In this document: in pieces, positions 62,464-64,000 of the stretch
How the letters are laid out: each line of letters opens with the position of its first letter
How positions within the stretch are numbered: position 1 is the first letter of the stretch
Assembly: GCA_030267565.1 (NCBI GenBank)
Contig: BRXU01000001.1
Coordinates: 3,100,001 to 3,164,000, forward strand
Direction of reading: 5' to 3'
DNA length: 64,000 bases
From: Pleodorina starrii
Taxonomy: Eukaryota; Chlorophyta; Chlorophyceae; Chlamydomonadales; Volvocaceae
Translations under genes and position numbers: made by a program
Notes under the pieces: generated by a model
What the model was told of the DNA's origin: nothing
Seen by the model: the letters and a program-made list of their open reading frames with translations, nothing else
Databases searched by the model: none

Positions 62464-64000
62464 TCATGCGCGCTGCTGGCTCAGCTCCATCATAAAGCTG
62501 CCAGCCACGCCGCCGCCTCCGATGCTGCTGATGCAGCTGCTGCTGCTGCTTGCACCGGCGGCGACGGCGGCCGCCACGCGGGACGACCAATCGCCCATAT
62601 CTGATGCGGTAATGCTCATGCTCAGCGGGTCCGACATCGTCACGCTCGACATGCCCGAGCTGAAGCTGCCGTACTCGAGCCTGCCGGCGGCGTCGTCCGC
62701 CGCCAGGCCCGCGACCCGTGGGTCAGGCCCCGTCGCCGCCGCCGTCACGGGCTCCGGCAGCAGAGAGGACATGGCCTCATAGGTGCCCTGTAGGCTGTCG
62801 TCGCTGCCGGCATCGCTGCTGGGCGCGGCGGACAGCGTGTCCAGCGCGGCCGGCGCCGCGGGCTCGCCGTGGGGCGAGGAAGGCCAACCGGTGGCGGTGG
62901 CGGTGGTGGCGTGTGTGGGCAGCCCGCGCGCGGCGGCGCTGATGTTGGCCGCATCGACCGGCACCACGGGCAGCACCTACGTAATACAGTTTCGGAGAGC
63001 CGTTTTACAAGTTTCGGGGAGCTGGGGCACGGAGTCGGAGCCGGGAATTCCCTTACCTCACAGTTACAAATCTCGATCATGTTGTTGTCTGGGTCGTGAA
63101 AGAAGAGCTGGCCCACTTTGACGCCGTCCTCTACGAACAGATTCTTGACGTACAGGATGCCCTGTCGTACAAGGCTGTCCTCCACCTCCGCCAGGTTGGC
63201 AGCCTGCAGGGCGACAGGGTTGCGGAAAGGGCCATAGGGCATGTTGGGATTTAGGATTACGACATCAAGTTCTCTGTCGGTGCAGGCGTACTAATGTCCG
63301 TTTTGTCGCTTTGGGCGGTTGAATCCTTGTCGGGCGGTTGCAACGGCTGAAAGTTCGTAGCTATCGGTCGGCCTTTCGGCCTCAAAGTAATAAGGGAATT
63401 AAGGGAGAGGTTTCGTCGAATGGACAAACCGAGGGCGAAGTATCCCGGCGAGGCTTTTCCCAGCCAGCAACTGTCGCAAGCGCCTCTCGCGATTCGGCTT
63501 TTCCTTCACGCATTTGCTCCGCGAATCATCGAATTCCAGCAAAGTAACGCATATTCATCGAATTCCAGCAAAGTAACGCATATTCGGGCGAAAAAGCTCG
63601 AACCCTGGGCTCGTCGTAACCAAGCTGCGCAGGGTACTCCGACAGCAAGCGGACGACCTCTCGCGTACCTGGAAGCTGATGTGGCAGGATTTGGGTATAA
63701 TCGTCTTTGGCCTCGGCGGCGGGCACCCCTTGATAAGGTGTAGGCCAATGCCATAGTTGTGGAGCCTGAACACGACAGGGCTTCCAGTCTCGATATACAC
63801 TTCGAAACCCACTCAAGATGTGCACCTCTCTTGCCTCGAGCTTACCAGGCACCGTCGAACTCAAAACTGGAAGGTCGCTTCACCTGCATGGTGAACAGGT
63901 CCTTGCCAATGAGGCTTTGTCAAAGGCATAATACATCCACGACGACCAATCGCATCACCTACAGGCGTGAAGCCAAGCACTTCAGTGTAGAAGCGGTATG
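62464..64000 (-). CDS. VOC/glyoxalase-I-like protein with Ser/Ala tail, 5' end outside window
   Basis: Minus-strand exons 63963-64000 (partial), 63846-63883, 63669-63765, 63057-63203 and 62464-62976 join in phase and give 276 residues plus TGA. The first two thirds is a VOC fold: RFYTEVLGF, FEFDGAW, LHNYGIGLHLIKG, KSCHISFQ, then GQLFFHDPDNNMIEICNCE. His in GLHL and CHISF and Glu in MIEIC sit where VOC enzymes bind metal. The closest kin I recall are plant glyoxalase-I-like proteins that end soon after ICNC. Here about 165 residues rich in Ser, Ala, Gly and Asp follow. Substrate unknown: lactoylglutathione lyase activity is not established for this subgroup. Confidence 0.85.
63526..63585 (-). 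repeat. Short direct repeat in an intron of the VOC gene
   Basis: ATCGAATTCCAGCAAAGTAA with CGCATATTC occurs twice head to tail in the intron between the exons at 63669-63765 and 63057-63203. Confidence 0.85.

Overview
The window looks like nuclear DNA of a volvocine green alga (Chlamydomonas/Volvox relatives). It is GC-rich, and its genes have many short exons with GT-AG introns that end in pyrimidine tracts and CAG. TGTAA, the chlorophyte poly(A) signal, lies after the stops. Proteins carry Ala, Gly, Gln or Ser runs, and one gene belongs to the TmcB-type PAS membrane protein family that is expanded in these algae. All gene models below were spliced by eye, with the reading phase checked at every junction.

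Layout: (1) 141-4084, plus strand: the 3' part of a gene for a calmodulin-like four-EF-hand protein with a long low-complexity N-terminal part. (2) 8847-34792, plus strand: one giant gene of at least 39 coding exons and about 2,920 residues. It encodes a TmcB-like sensor with an N-terminal polytopic membrane region, a helical linker, several PAS domains and a C-terminal part with two membrane-bounded sensory cassettes. No catalytic output domain is visible. Its introns hold a hAT-type MITE, two related TIR elements, a purine-rich G tract, a perfect 25-bp hairpin and two GC-AG splice sites. (3) 34793-44155: gene-poor DNA with a 410-bp tandem repeat, a tRNA-like (SINE-like) remnant and a 70-bp minisatellite. 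(4) 44156-48968, plus strand: a membrane protein with the RPGC region of large plant SPL/SBP proteins but no SBP zinc finger in view. A second copy of the hAT MITE sits in its first intron. (5) 57578-53139, minus strand: an Ala/Pro/Gln-rich protein with a Tudor-like module, 5' end not found. (6) 64000-62464, minus strand: a VOC/glyoxalase-I-like protein with an unusual Ser/Ala-rich tail, running off the right edge.

The genes share no evident pathway; each is an independent eukaryotic transcription unit. Genes 3 and 4 converge on a 3.4-kb spacer. The most interesting material is the giant PAS sensor and the mobile or hairpin DNA in its introns.
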